DNA from: Micromonospora orduensis | Lineage (GTDB): Bacteria; Actinomycetota; Actinomycetes; Mycobacteriales; Micromonosporaceae | Reading direction: 5' to 3' | DNA length: 64,000 nt | Assembly: GCF_006228125.1 (NCBI RefSeq) | Contig: NZ_VDFY01000093.1 | Location: 1-64,000 of the forward strand | The notes under the pieces: model-generated | Told to the model about the DNA's origin: nothing | Seen by the model: only the letters and a program-made list of their open reading frames with translations | The model's database searches: none | Made by a program: the position numbers and the translations under genes | Part shown: in pieces, positions 8,943-17,420 of the stretch | How positions within the stretch are numbered: the first letter of the stretch is position 1 | Layout of the letters: each line of letters starts with the position of its first letter

Positions 8943-9449
8943 GTGCAAGCAGCTGCCAACCCTGATCTTCACGAGATGAGCATTCGGCAACTGCTCACGC
9001 TCTACTCCCGGATTCTCACCGAGCTGATCCGGCGCGGCGTTGTCAGGTCGCGCAACGCCCCTGCCGGCGATCTGGCTGAGTCCGTCGTTGCCAACGCCTA
9101 CCGAGGTCATCTCGCGCCGCAGTCTGAGAAGAGCTGGGACGTGCGTGCAGCAGACGGCACCTTGCTGCAGGTGAAATGTCGAGTGATCGAGCCAGGCAGC
9201 CGGCGTACTGCCGTCTATTCGCCGATTCGCAGCTGGAACTTTGATGCCTGCGTCTTCGTCATCCTGGACAGCGTCACCTATGAGGTCCAACAGGCTGTCG
9301 AGGTTCCCGTCGACCAGGTCAAGGCTGCTGCCCGGGAGAGCTCGTGGGTCGCCGGGCACAGGGTTACCGTAGGCCAGGTCCGTGCGGGCTTTGATGGTGC
9401 AGTCGACGTGACTGACCGGCTTCGAGAAGCCTACGGGGCGATGGACTGA
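8943..9449 (+). CDS. Nuclease-fold-like protein resembling DUF6998
   Basis: 168 residues from GTG 8943; an internal ATG at residue 12 (MSIRQLLTLYSRIL) is an alternative start. The N-terminal helix pair is followed by RNAPAGDLAESVVANAY and a strand with DGTLLQVKCRV. The acidic residue, beta-hairpin and VK pattern resembles the core of PD-(D/E)xK-type folds, and the overall pattern fits what I remember of DUF6998. A nuclease role is inference only. It stands alone between a truncated domain and an IS remnant, with no methyltransferase partner. Confidence 0.6.
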   Translation: MQAAANPDLHEMSIRQLLTLYSRILTELIRRGVVRSRNAPAGDLAESVVANAYRGHLAPQSEKSWDVRAADGTLLQVKCRVIEPGSRRTAVYSPIRSWNFDACVFVILDSVTYEVQQAVEVPVDQVKAAARESSWVAGHRVTVGQVRAGFDGAVDVTDRLREAYGAMD

Positions 9450-9455
9450 GCCTTT

Positions 9456-9700
9456 TCCAACCTGATCTTGCAGGTCGTAGCGGGTGTGTCTGCCTGATGG
9501 GCGATGGATACGATGCTTTAGGTAGGACAGTGGTCAACAAGACCCGAAGCCCCGGCCGGGAGCCTCGCCATGCTGTCCTACCCCGCCACGATCCCGTTGT
9601 TCAGCCGGGCCCTGAACCACTGGCCGAGCGCACTCGCAGCCACCGCAAGCAGCGCCGCCCTGGCTGATCTCGCAGCGGCGACACCTACGCCCGCGATTGC
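9456..9700 (+). mobile_element. Degenerate IS left end, copy A
   Basis: This stretch repeats the sequence at 10606-10830 in the same orientation. Both copies share the CGATGGGCGATGGAT box, GGTAGGACA, AGACCCGAAG, CCGGCCGGGAGCCTC and the transposase start MLSYPATIPL (ATG at 9570 here). After about 40 codons copy A shifts frame and loses homology near 9700. It is the left end of an IS5-group-like element whose transposase body is gone. Confidence 0.75.
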
Positions 9701-9786
9701 GGATGCCGGCGATGATCCTGGAGATGCCGGTGCACACGCAGCTGGCTACCTGCGTGCGTGGCCGCGCCCTAGGCATAATGGCGATC

Positions 9787-10605
9787 ATGGAAAATGATCT
9801 ATTGCTTGCTCGCCGTGCTGCTCTGACCGGCGCCGCAGTGGGTCTGCGGTACTTTGCAACCCTCGCTCAGCTTCCTCGGGAGCTCAAGTCGGACGGCAGC
9901 GTGGTGACGGAAGCTGATCGCGCTGTCGAAGCGGCTATCCGAGAGGTGTTAGCCGACGCGCGGCCCGACGATGCCGTCCTCGGCGAGGAGGGAGGGCAAA
10001 GCGGTCGGGGCGGGCGCCGTTGGATCGTTGACCCGATCGACGGGACCGCTCTGTTCATCGCTGGTGACGACCGGTGGCTGGTGCTCGTCGCGTTAGAAGA
10101 GGCTGGCGAGATCGTCGTCGGAGTGGCAGTGGTACCCGCTCAAGGGAGCATCTGGTGGGCGCAGCGGGGCGGCGGAGCATTCCGAGCGGACTTCTCCGGA
10201 CCGACGGCGACCGACGAGCGACGGATCACCGTCGACGTTGATAGGCGGGAGGCCCTGCGCGGAAGTCGACTCGGCGTGATCCCCACCGACGACGAGCTCC
10301 TCCCGGCTGAACGCGAGATGATAGCGCCGCTGAGCGTCATGACATCGACCGTGCCGTGGAGCACCCACGCCGCGCTGCTAGTGGCGAGCGGGAAGTTGGA
10401 CCTTGCCATCCAGGCTCGGGGACAGGTGTGGGACTACGCAGCCACCTCGCTCATCGTTGAAGAGGCGGGCGGGCGCTACAGCGGGCTCGACGGGCAGGCA
10501 CAGCCCACCCCCGGGCCAGCTCTATTCGCGCGCAGCGGCCCCATGCATGCCGCAGCACTCGAAGTCCTCAGGGTCGGCGCTCATCCATCGACCGAAGGCC
10601 GTTGA
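9787..10605 (+). CDS. Inositol monophosphatase-family phosphatase
   Basis: Mg-dependent sugar/inositol phosphatase family, 272 residues. Metal-binding motifs are present: GEEGG at about residue 70, WIVDPIDGT near residues 80-88 and WDYAATSLIVEEAGG near the C-terminus. The same fold includes histidinol-phosphatase (HisN) and PAP phosphatase, so substrate is open. ATG 9787 follows a CATAAT at 9774-9779 by only seven bases, which would suit a leaderless transcript. It contains rare TTA leucine codons (for example VLAD and ALEE) and sits between two copies of an IS left end, suggesting recent acquisition. Confidence 0.85.
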   Translation: MENDLLLARRAALTGAAVGLRYFATLAQLPRELKSDGSVVTEADRAVEAAIREVLADARPDDAVLGEEGGQSGRGGRRWIVDPIDGTALFIAGDDRWLVLVALEEAGEIVVGVAVVPAQGSIWWAQRGGGAFRADFSGPTATDERRITVDVDRREALRGSRLGVIPTDDELLPAEREMIAPLSVMTSTVPWSTHAALLVASGKLDLAIQARGQVWDYAATSLIVEEAGGRYSGLDGQAQPTPGPALFARSGPMHAAALEVLRVGAHPSTEGR

Positions 10606-11070
10606 CCAACTTGTTCGATCTTCTGTCAGGTCGACGGGTCCGGCCAACCTGCCCGATGGGCGATGGATGCGACGCTCCAGGTAGGACAAGTATCGACCAA
10701 GACCCGAAGCTCCGGCCGGGAGCCTCACCATGCTCTCCTACCCCGCCACGATCCCATTGTCTAGCCGGACCTGAACCACCTCGCCGACCGCATCCGCAGC
10801 CACCGCAAGCAGCGCCGCTCGCGGTGGCGGCGTCTGGAGCCCGGCCGGCAGGCCCTGCTCGCCCTGGCCCATCTCCGCAACGGCGACACCCACGTTCGCC
10901 TCTCTGCCGGCTTCAAGGGTCGCCACCGCCTGGCGCTACGTCCAAGGAGCGATCACCCTGCTCAGCACATCCGCCGACGACCTGGACACCGCGATGCGGC
11001 GCATCCGCACCCTCGCCTATGCGATCCTGGACGGCACGCTGATTCCGATCGACCGCGTCGCCGACCAGAA
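10606..11070 (+). mobile_element. Degenerate IS copy B with transposase remnant
   Basis: Begins right after the phosphatase stop and repeats copy A (9456-9700). The transposase starts at ATG 10731 (MLSYPATIPLSSRT), meets a stop after 14 codons, then continues in shifted frames as LNHLADRIRSHRKQRRSRWRRL, ALLALAHLRNGDTHVRLSAGF and MRRIRTLAYAILDGTLIPIDRVADQ. That order matches the N-terminal half of an IS5-group DDE transposase with helix-turn-helix. The C-terminal half is replaced by an ATPase tail at 11079. Non-functional. Confidence 0.8.
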
Positions 11071-11078
11071 CGGACCGG

Positions 11079-11306
11079 GCCTCACTACGCTCCATCGGCC
11101 TGGCAAGCGATCGGCTCCTGCTGTGGGGAATCGCTTTCGAACTCGCGTTCGCCGCCGCCATCGTCACTGTGCCCCCGCTACAGGCGATCTTCGGCACCGC
11201 CCTGCCCGACCCCGCCATGCTCGCCATCCTGATCGCCTTCCCGCTGCTCGTCTGGGCACCGGACGAGCTACGTCGAGCAGTACTACGCCGGACCGGAAGG
11301 CATTGA
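11079..11306 (+). pseudogene. C-terminal fragment of a cation-transporting P-type ATPase
   Basis: Seventy-five codons in one frame end at a TGA: ASLRSIGLASDRLLLWGIAFEL, then a hydrophobic helix, VPPLQAIFGTALPDP, another helix (MLAILIAFPLLVWAPDEL) and a basic tail RRAVLRRTG. This is the ending of P2-type (PacL/Ca-type) cation ATPases with their last two membrane helices. The rest of the gene is absent; the fragment begins exactly where the IS transposase remnant stops. It records an IS-mediated deletion. Confidence 0.75.
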
Positions 11307-11582
11307 GACTCCGCTAGCGGTGATCGACGTAGGGCGAACGAGCAGCCGTGAAGGATCAGATATCGGTCGCCTGGACGCCTCATCCTCCTGGGCGCAGCGT
11401 CCGATCTTGTGCGTACTACGGACGCCGTTTCAGTTCCCTGAGCGGGCGTCTCATCAGTCCGGCGGGTCGCTCGATGACCGGTTCCCCATCGCTGAACCCG
11501 ACAGGTTTCCTATTCGACCGCGAGCAACCTCGAAGCGGACGTACGTTTGCGGAAGGGGCAGCGGTGCGCGGGGGATGGTGCG
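11307..11582. other. Intergenic region upstream of the formate dehydrogenase operon
   Basis: Contains no recognisable gene. It should carry the promoter for the two-gene formate dehydrogenase operon, but I see no convincing -10/-35 pair and no clear inverted repeat. Confidence 0.5.
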
Positions 11583-13337
11583 ATGGGTGAGCCGCGGGAG
11601 GCGTTCGTCGAGTTGCAGGAGCGCCTGGGCCGGCCGGGCACGCGGATGCTGGATCGGCTTCGGCAGGCGCAGGACGAGGACGGGCGGGTCGACGCCGAGG
11701 ATCTGGCGCGGGCCGCTGGCGAGTTCGGCTGGCCAGTGGCGGCCGTGACCGGCTCGGCGACCTACTACGCAGACTTCGCCGAGGGCCGGCGGGGCCGACG
11801 CCACGTCCGGGTGTGCGAGGGCACCTCGTGCTTTGTGGGCAGCCAAGGCCAGCACATCGCACTCCTGGAGCGGGCACTGGGCGTACGCCTGGGCGAGTGC
11901 GCCGCGGACGGGTCGGCGTCCCTGCAGGGCGTTCGGTGCCTGGGCTACTGCTACGACTCACCCGCCCTCCTCGATGGGGAGCTACCAGCCACGGGGGATG
12001 TTCTGGGCGGACTGTTCGGTGACCCGCTCGCCGCGCAGCGACGAACGAGGCCCGGCTGTGCGGAACCGCTGAAGATGCAGGCGGCGCAGATACCGTACGC
12101 GAGCATGGTCGAGCGGCCGGTGGTGCTGGCCGGGCTGGTCGGTGGCGAGGAATCGTGGGCGGTGTGGCCCGGCGTGGTGACGGCCGGTTCCCGCGAGAAG
12201 ATCATGAACGAGATTGCCAGGTCGGGCTTACGTGGGCGGGGCGGAGCCGATTTCCCGGTGGCGGAGAAGTGGTCGATGACCGCCGGCGAGCCCGCACCCC
12301 GGTACGTGGTGGGCAACGCCGACGAGGGTGATCCCGGTTCGTACGGCGATCGACTGCTGATGGAGCACGACCCGCACCGGATCCTGGAAGGTCTGGCGTT
12401 GGCCGGCTTCGCGGTGGGCGCGCGGAACGGGCTGATCCTCGTGCGATCGGAGTATCCGACGGCGGCCGACCGGCTGCGTGTCGCGGTAACGCAGGCGCGG
12501 GAGGCCGGTCACCTGGGAAAGGGGGTGCACGGATCGCCGGTCGACTTCGACGTGGAGATCGTGGTGGGCGCCGGCTCGTACGTCGCGGGGGAGGAGACGG
12601 CGTTGCTGCACGCCCTGGCCGGCTTGCGGGCGGCGGTGCGGGCGCGTCCTCCGTACCCGACCAGTCACGGCTTCCTCGGTCGACCGACCGCGGTCAACAA
12701 CGTGGAGACGCTGGCGGCGGTGCCATGGATCGTGCGGCATGGTGGGACGGCCTACGCCCGGCTGGGCCACCCGGACGAAACCGGCACCAAGCTGGTCTGC
12801 CTGAGCCAGCGCTTCCGGCGACCGGGCGTGTACGAGGTGGAGTTCGGCGTGCCGCTGCGGCACCTCGTGGAGGATCTCGGCGGCGGGCTGCGGGAGCCGT
12901 ACCAGTTGCGCGCGGTGCAGGTCGGGGGACCGCTCGGCGGCTTTCTCACCCCGGATCAGCTCGACCTGCCGCTGCTGGCCAAAGCGCTTACGGAGGCCGG
13001 GGCCGCGTTGGGACACGCCAGTCTCGTAGCGGTCGACTCGACCGTGCCCGCTACGGCGATCCTGCGGCATGCCTGGGCGTTTGCGGCGGCGGAGAGCTGC
13101 GGAGCTTGCACTCCCTGCCGGGTCGGCACCAGGCGGGGTGTCGAACTGGTCGAGCGGCTAGGGGAACCCGGCCACGCGGCAGCGGCGCTCCTCGACCACG
13201 AACCTCTGCTCGAGGTCTTGAATGTGGCGAGCCTCTGCGCGTTCGGGCGGGGGGTGGCCGGCGCCGTGCGCAGCCTGCTGCGGGTGTACTTCGACGAGCT
13301 GCACCAGCCGGCCGCCACCATTGACGGGGGTGAGTAG
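11583..13337 (+). CDS. fdhB: NAD-dependent formate dehydrogenase beta subunit, NuoE-NuoF fusion
   Basis: Diaphorase subunit that hands electrons from formate to NAD+. Residues 1-150 form a thioredoxin-like [2Fe-2S] domain with CEGTSC and RCLGYC (the four cluster cysteines). Residues 180-584 are NuoF-like: GLRGRGGADFPVAEKW for NADH, NADEGDPGSYGDR for FMN, AGSYVAGEETALL, and SCGACTPCR for a [4Fe-4S] cluster. In many bacteria these are two genes (FdsG and FdsB); here they are one chain. ATG 11583 is preferred; an in-frame ATG at 11547 is possible. It contains a TTA codon in the SGLRGRGG motif. The stop abuts the next start. Confidence 0.88.
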   Translation: MGEPREAFVELQERLGRPGTRMLDRLRQAQDEDGRVDAEDLARAAGEFGWPVAAVTGSATYYADFAEGRRGRRHVRVCEGTSCFVGSQGQHIALLERALGVRLGECAADGSASLQGVRCLGYCYDSPALLDGELPATGDVLGGLFGDPLAAQRRTRPGCAEPLKMQAAQIPYASMVERPVVLAGLVGGEESWAVWPGVVTAGSREKIMNEIARSGLRGRGGADFPVAEKWSMTAGEPAPRYVVGNADEGDPGSYGDRLLMEHDPHRILEGLALAGFAVGARNGLILVRSEYPTAADRLRVAVTQAREAGHLGKGVHGSPVDFDVEIVVGAGSYVAGEETALLHALAGLRAAVRARPPYPTSHGFLGRPTAVNNVETLAAVPWIVRHGGTAYARLGHPDETGTKLVCLSQRFRRPGVYEVEFGVPLRHLVEDLGGGLREPYQLRAVQVGGPLGGFLTPDQLDLPLLAKALTEAGAALGHASLVAVDSTVPATAILRHAWAFAAAESCGACTPCRVGTRRGVELVERLGEPGHAAAALLDHEPLLEVLNVASLCAFGRGVAGAVRSLLRVYFDELHQPAATIDGGE

Positions 13338-16019
13338 ATGAGGTTGTCCGTAGACAACATCGGCGTCGAGGTGGCCGCGGGGGTGACCGTGCTGGACGCC
13401 GTACGGGCGGCCGGAGCGGTGGTGCCGACCCTGTGCTACGACGAGCGGCTCACCCCGCAGGGATCGTGCAGAGTCTGCCTTGTCGGCGTACGCGGGCAGG
13501 TGATGCCCGCGTGCACCACCCCCGCCGCCGAGGGGATGGAGATACACACCGACGACTCGGTCGCCCGCAGATCGGCACGGCTCGCCCTGGAGCTCCTCGT
13601 GTCCCAGCTGCCCGAGCGGGCGCTCGACATCCCCGCCGAACGCAGCGAGCTGGTACGCGCCTGCCAGCACGTCGGCCTGACCACCACCCGATTCCACGGG
13701 GCGACCCGGAACGCGGGCGTCGACCACTCCCACCCGTACGTGAAACTCGACCGGGACCTGTGCATCGCCTGCAACCGGTGCGTCCGCATGTGCGCGGAGG
13801 TGCAGGGCACATTCGCGCTCTCCCTAGCTGGACGCGGGTTCGACACCGTCGTCGTGGCCGGTACGGGCGGGCCGTGGGTGTCGTCCCCATGCGTGGCCTG
13901 CGGCGGCTGCGTCGACACCTGTCCGAGCGGGGCGCTGACCGAACCGGGGCTGGCCGACCCGCGCCCGGTCAACCGAACGGCCATCACCACCTGCGGGTAC
14001 TGCGGCGTCGGCTGCACTCTGCGGGTGCACGCTCGCGACGGGTCCGTCGCCGCAATCACCCCGGTGCACGGGGCACCGGTCAACCGCGGCCACGCCTGCG
14101 TCAAAGGCCGCTTCGCGCACGCGTTCAGCCGATCCCGGGACCGGCTGACCACCCCACTGGTCCGCGACGGCGGCCGGGACTCGCCGCTACGGCCGGCGTC
14201 CTGGCAGGAGGCCCTCACCGTCGCCGCGACCCGGCTGGCGACCATCCGCGACCGCCACGGGCCCGACGCCATCGGCATGATCTCCTCCGCGCGGGCAACC
14301 AATGAGGAGAACTACCTCGCCCAGAAGTTCGCCCGCGCCGTGCTCGGCACAAACAACATCGACAACTGCTCCCGGCTATGCCACGCCCCGTCCGCGGTCG
14401 GGCTCACCGCCGCGTTCGGCTACGCCGGCGGCACCAACTCAGTCGACGACCTCGACCACACCGACTGCATTCTGATCGCCGGCGCGAACCCCACGGAAGC
14501 CCATCCGGTCATCGGAGCCCGGATCAAACAGCTGGTGCTACGTGGCGCACGGCTCATCGTCATCGACCCCCGCCGCATCGACCTCGCCGAAATGGCCGAC
14601 GTGCACATCCAGGCCAGGCCAGGATCCAACGTCGCCGTCTTTAACGGCATCGCCCGGGTGCTACTCGACCAGGGATACGCCGACGAAGAGTTCCTCCACA
14701 CCCGCGCCAGCGGCCTCGACGAACTCACCACGCTGCTGGCCGACTATCCACCCGACCACGCGGCACGGCTCGCCGGCGTCGCACCGGAGACGCTGGTCGC
14801 GGCGGCCCGCCTCTACGGGACAGCGCATCGCCCGGCGATCGTCTACGGCCTCGGCATCACTGAGCACGCCCACGGCACCGACGGCGTACGCACCCTGTCC
14901 AACCTCGCCATCCTCAAAGGCGCGGTGGGCACTCCCGGCTGCTGCGGTGTGCTGTCCATGCGCGGGCAAAACAACGTACAAGGCGCCTCGGACATGGGGG
15001 CTCTGCCGGACATGCTCCCCGGCTACCAGCACGTTAGCGACCCTGACGTCCGCGCGCGGTTCAACCGGGCCTGGCAGGCCGAGGTGCCTGCCAGGCCCGG
15101 GCTGCGCATCCTGGACATGTTCGCCTCAGCAATCGCCGGGCGAGTGCGGGCGATGTATGTCATCGGCGAGGACATCGCACAGACCGACCCCGACAGCGGC
15201 AACGTGCGCCGGGCACTGGCCGCCTGCGACCTCGTCATTAACCACGACCTGTTCCTCTCCACCACCGCCGAACACGCCGACGTGGTGTTCCCGGCGGTGC
15301 CCTTCCTCGAGAAAGACGGCACATTCGTCAACTTCGACCGCCGCATCCAGCGGGTCCGTCCCGCACTGGACCCACCCGGACAGGCCCGCAGCGACTTCGA
15401 TATCCTGCACCTGCTCGCCCGCGCAATGGGCGCCGAACTCGGCTGCCCTACCCCCGACGGCGCGATGGCCGAATGCGCCGCGCTGACCCCCACCTTCGCC
15501 GGCATCTCCCACGCCCGGCTCGACCGCGACGGCCCACTGCACTGGCCCTGCCGCAGCACGAACCAACCCGGCGAGGGACGCCTCTACCTTGACTCGTTCG
15601 CCACCCCCGATGGCCGAGCCGCGCTGGCCGCCCGCCCGTACCTGCCGCCCGGAGAGCAACCAGACACCAGCTTCCCGTACGTCCTGATCACGGGACGTCG
15701 GCTGGCGCACTACAACAGCGGCTCGATGAGCCGCCGGACCCCCAACCAACAACTCCACCCACACGAGGTCCTCGACCTGCACCCAGACGACGCCGCCCGG
15801 CTCGGACTGACCGACGGCGACCTTGTCGAAGTGAGCAGCCGACGGGCAACCGTCACCTTCCCCGTCCACCTGACCGACTCGATCGCACCCGGCGAGATGT
15901 TCACCGCCTTCAACTTCCCCGACACCCCCACCAACGCCCTCACCTCCGACGCCACCGACACCGAAACCGGCTGCCCCGAATACAAGATCACCGCGGTGTC
16001 CCTGAACCCGGTTCCATAA
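13338..16019 (+). CDS. fdhA: Formate dehydrogenase alpha subunit, molybdopterin-dependent
   Basis: Catalytic subunit, 893 residues, oxidising formate to CO2. N-terminal [2Fe-2S] (LCYDE, SCRVC, ACTTP), then two ferredoxin-type clusters (CIACNRCVRMC and CVACGGCVDTC) and the Mo-proximal cluster TTCGYCGVGC. The metal ligand is Cys348 in NNIDNCSRLCHAPS; the E. coli FdhF equivalent is selenocysteine, so this is a Cys-type enzyme needing no SelC. The C-terminal molydopterin-binding domain ends near EYKITAVSLNP. It starts immediately after the fdhB stop. No fdhD sulfurtransferase gene is seen in the window. Confidence 0.92.
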   Translation: MRLSVDNIGVEVAAGVTVLDAVRAAGAVVPTLCYDERLTPQGSCRVCLVGVRGQVMPACTTPAAEGMEIHTDDSVARRSARLALELLVSQLPERALDIPAERSELVRACQHVGLTTTRFHGATRNAGVDHSHPYVKLDRDLCIACNRCVRMCAEVQGTFALSLAGRGFDTVVVAGTGGPWVSSPCVACGGCVDTCPSGALTEPGLADPRPVNRTAITTCGYCGVGCTLRVHARDGSVAAITPVHGAPVNRGHACVKGRFAHAFSRSRDRLTTPLVRDGGRDSPLRPASWQEALTVAATRLATIRDRHGPDAIGMISSARATNEENYLAQKFARAVLGTNNIDNCSRLCHAPSAVGLTAAFGYAGGTNSVDDLDHTDCILIAGANPTEAHPVIGARIKQLVLRGARLIVIDPRRIDLAEMADVHIQARPGSNVAVFNGIARVLLDQGYADEEFLHTRASGLDELTTLLADYPPDHAARLAGVAPETLVAAARLYGTAHRPAIVYGLGITEHAHGTDGVRTLSNLAILKGAVGTPGCCGVLSMRGQNNVQGASDMGALPDMLPGYQHVSDPDVRARFNRAWQAEVPARPGLRILDMFASAIAGRVRAMYVIGEDIAQTDPDSGNVRRALAACDLVINHDLFLSTTAEHADVVFPAVPFLEKDGTFVNFDRRIQRVRPALDPPGQARSDFDILHLLARAMGAELGCPTPDGAMAECAALTPTFAGISHARLDRDGPLHWPCRSTNQPGEGRLYLDSFATPDGRAALAARPYLPPGEQPDTSFPYVLITGRRLAHYNSGSMSRRTPNQQLHPHEVLDLHPDDAARLGLTDGDLVEVSSRRATVTFPVHLTDSIAPGEMFTAFNFPDTPTNALTSDATDTETGCPEYKITAVSLNPVP

Positions 16020-16065
16020 GCGCGAGGGCAAGACGGCGGGCGAACTCGCGCCACATGAATACAAG

Positions 16066-16260
16066 CTGCTGGCCGGCGCGGCCTGGCTGCTCAGCGGGCA
16101 GCTCATCCGCGCGGTGGCGGTCCTCGTGGTGGCCACCCCCTGTCTGCGGCTGCTGGCCACCCCGATCGCAATCGTCTCCGGGTCGTCCCGGGTGGCCCGC
16201 CGCGGCATGCTGGTCCGCGACGGCGGCTCGCTGGAGCTGCTCGGCCGCGCCGTCGACCGG
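16066..16260 (+). pseudogene. Heavy-metal P-type ATPase internal fragment
   Basis: About 65 codons read LLAGAAWLLSGQLIRAVAVL, then VVATPCLRLLATPIAIVSG, SSRVARRGMLVRDGGSLELLGRA. This matches the membrane helix with the TPC metal motif and the following segment of P1B-type ATPases (normally TPCPL; here TPCLRL). Both ends are missing and no phosphorylation DKTGT motif follows. It is a different ATPase class from the tail at 11079-11306, so the two are not halves of one gene. Confidence 0.7.
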
Positions 16261-16389
16261 TACGCCCGCCGCATTGCGGGCCGGATCGCCACCGCCGCAA
16301 TGGGCCTGGCGTCGTCGCGATGATCGTGCCGCCGGTCGGCTGCCCCCGGTCGCCGGGCGGCTCGCCGTTCCCGTGCGCACTCGCCTTCT

Positions 16390-17403
16390 CCGCGTTACCA
16401 CATGTTGGCGGGTGGTTGTGGAGCGTCGCCGAGCAGGTCGCGGAGCGCTACAGTCGTGCCCTCGACGACCGCGGCGGGCCGGGTGTGGCTGCGGCTGGCG
16501 CACGGCGCCTGCGACAGGGTGGCCTACCGCGCGCTGCGTGACAGCCTGGGTGGGCGATGCCGCACGGTCATCGTCGGCGGCGCGCCGATGGACGAGCGGT
16601 TGAGCCACTTCTTCCGTGGTGCCGACGTGCGCGTGCTGGAGGGCTACGGCCTGACCGAGACGTCACCGGCGTTGACCGTCAACCGACCCGACCGGCAGCG
16701 TATCGGCACCGTCGGGCCGCCGCTGCCCGACGCGCGGATTCGGGTGGCCGCCGACGGCGAGATCCAGGCTCACGGCCCGATGGTGTTCGGCGGCTACTGG
16801 AACAACCCGGACGCCACCCGCAACGCGTTCACCGACGACGGTTGGCTGCGCACCGGAGACCTCGGCCACTCGACACCGACGGGTTCCTGCACGTCAGCGG
16901 CCGCAAGAAGGATCTCATCGTGACGGCGGCGGGTAAGCATGTCGCTCCCGCCCCGATCGAGGAGGCCGTCCGCGCCCATCCGCTGGTCAGCCAGTGCGTG
17001 CTCGTCGGTGACGGCCGCCCCTACGTGGCCGCGTTGGTGGCCGTCGATTTCACCGCCTGGCAGCGGTGGCGGGGCACGCGAGGGGACCGTGGACGAACCG
17101 CGTGATGATCCGCGTCTGCGCGCCGAGGTCCGGCTCGCGGTGGACCGCGTCAACCACGGCCTGTCCCGGGCCGAGCAGGTCAAGACGTTTCGCATCCTGC
17201 CCCGTGAGCTCACCGAGGTCGACGGTGAGCTGACCCCGACGCTCAAGGTGATACGCGCCGTGGTGGCCGTGCATTTCGCCGCGGACATCGACGATCTGTA
17301 CCGGGGGCACGCCGGCGCACGCCCGGCGGACCCCGTCGCGGGACCGGCTGCCACCGCGAACCCGTCCGATGGCCCCCGCCCCGGATCACGAACGCCGCGG
17401 TGA
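16390..17403 (+). pseudogene. Long-chain acyl-CoA synthetase, 5'-truncated and frameshifted
   Basis: AMP-binding enzyme remnant of the FadD15 type. Conserved pieces occur in order but in different frames: VAEQVAERYSRALDDRGG; then VWLRLAHGACDRVAYRAL, VIVGGAPMDERLSHFFRG, EGYGLTETSPALTVN and GWLRTGDLG; then DTDGFLHVSGRKKDLIVTAAG; then VNHGLSRAEQVKTFRIL and DGELTPTLKVIR. Frame changes fall near 16475, 16870 and 17085. The N-terminal substrate-binding half is absent. With at least three shifts this is a decayed gene rather than a sequencing slip. Confidence 0.8.
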
Positions 17404-17420
17404 CCGACACGCGCCGGTGT

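Noticed and set aside
10602-11042. A Pro-rich 146-codon plus-strand protein
   Set aside because: It overlaps the transposase remnant in the wrong frame and has shadow composition.
11079-16260. Idea that the two P-type ATPase fragments are one gene interrupted by the formate dehydrogenase operon
   Set aside because: The tail is of the P2 (Ca-type) class and comes first, while the second piece is a P1B metal-ATPase middle segment, so they are different genes and in the wrong order.
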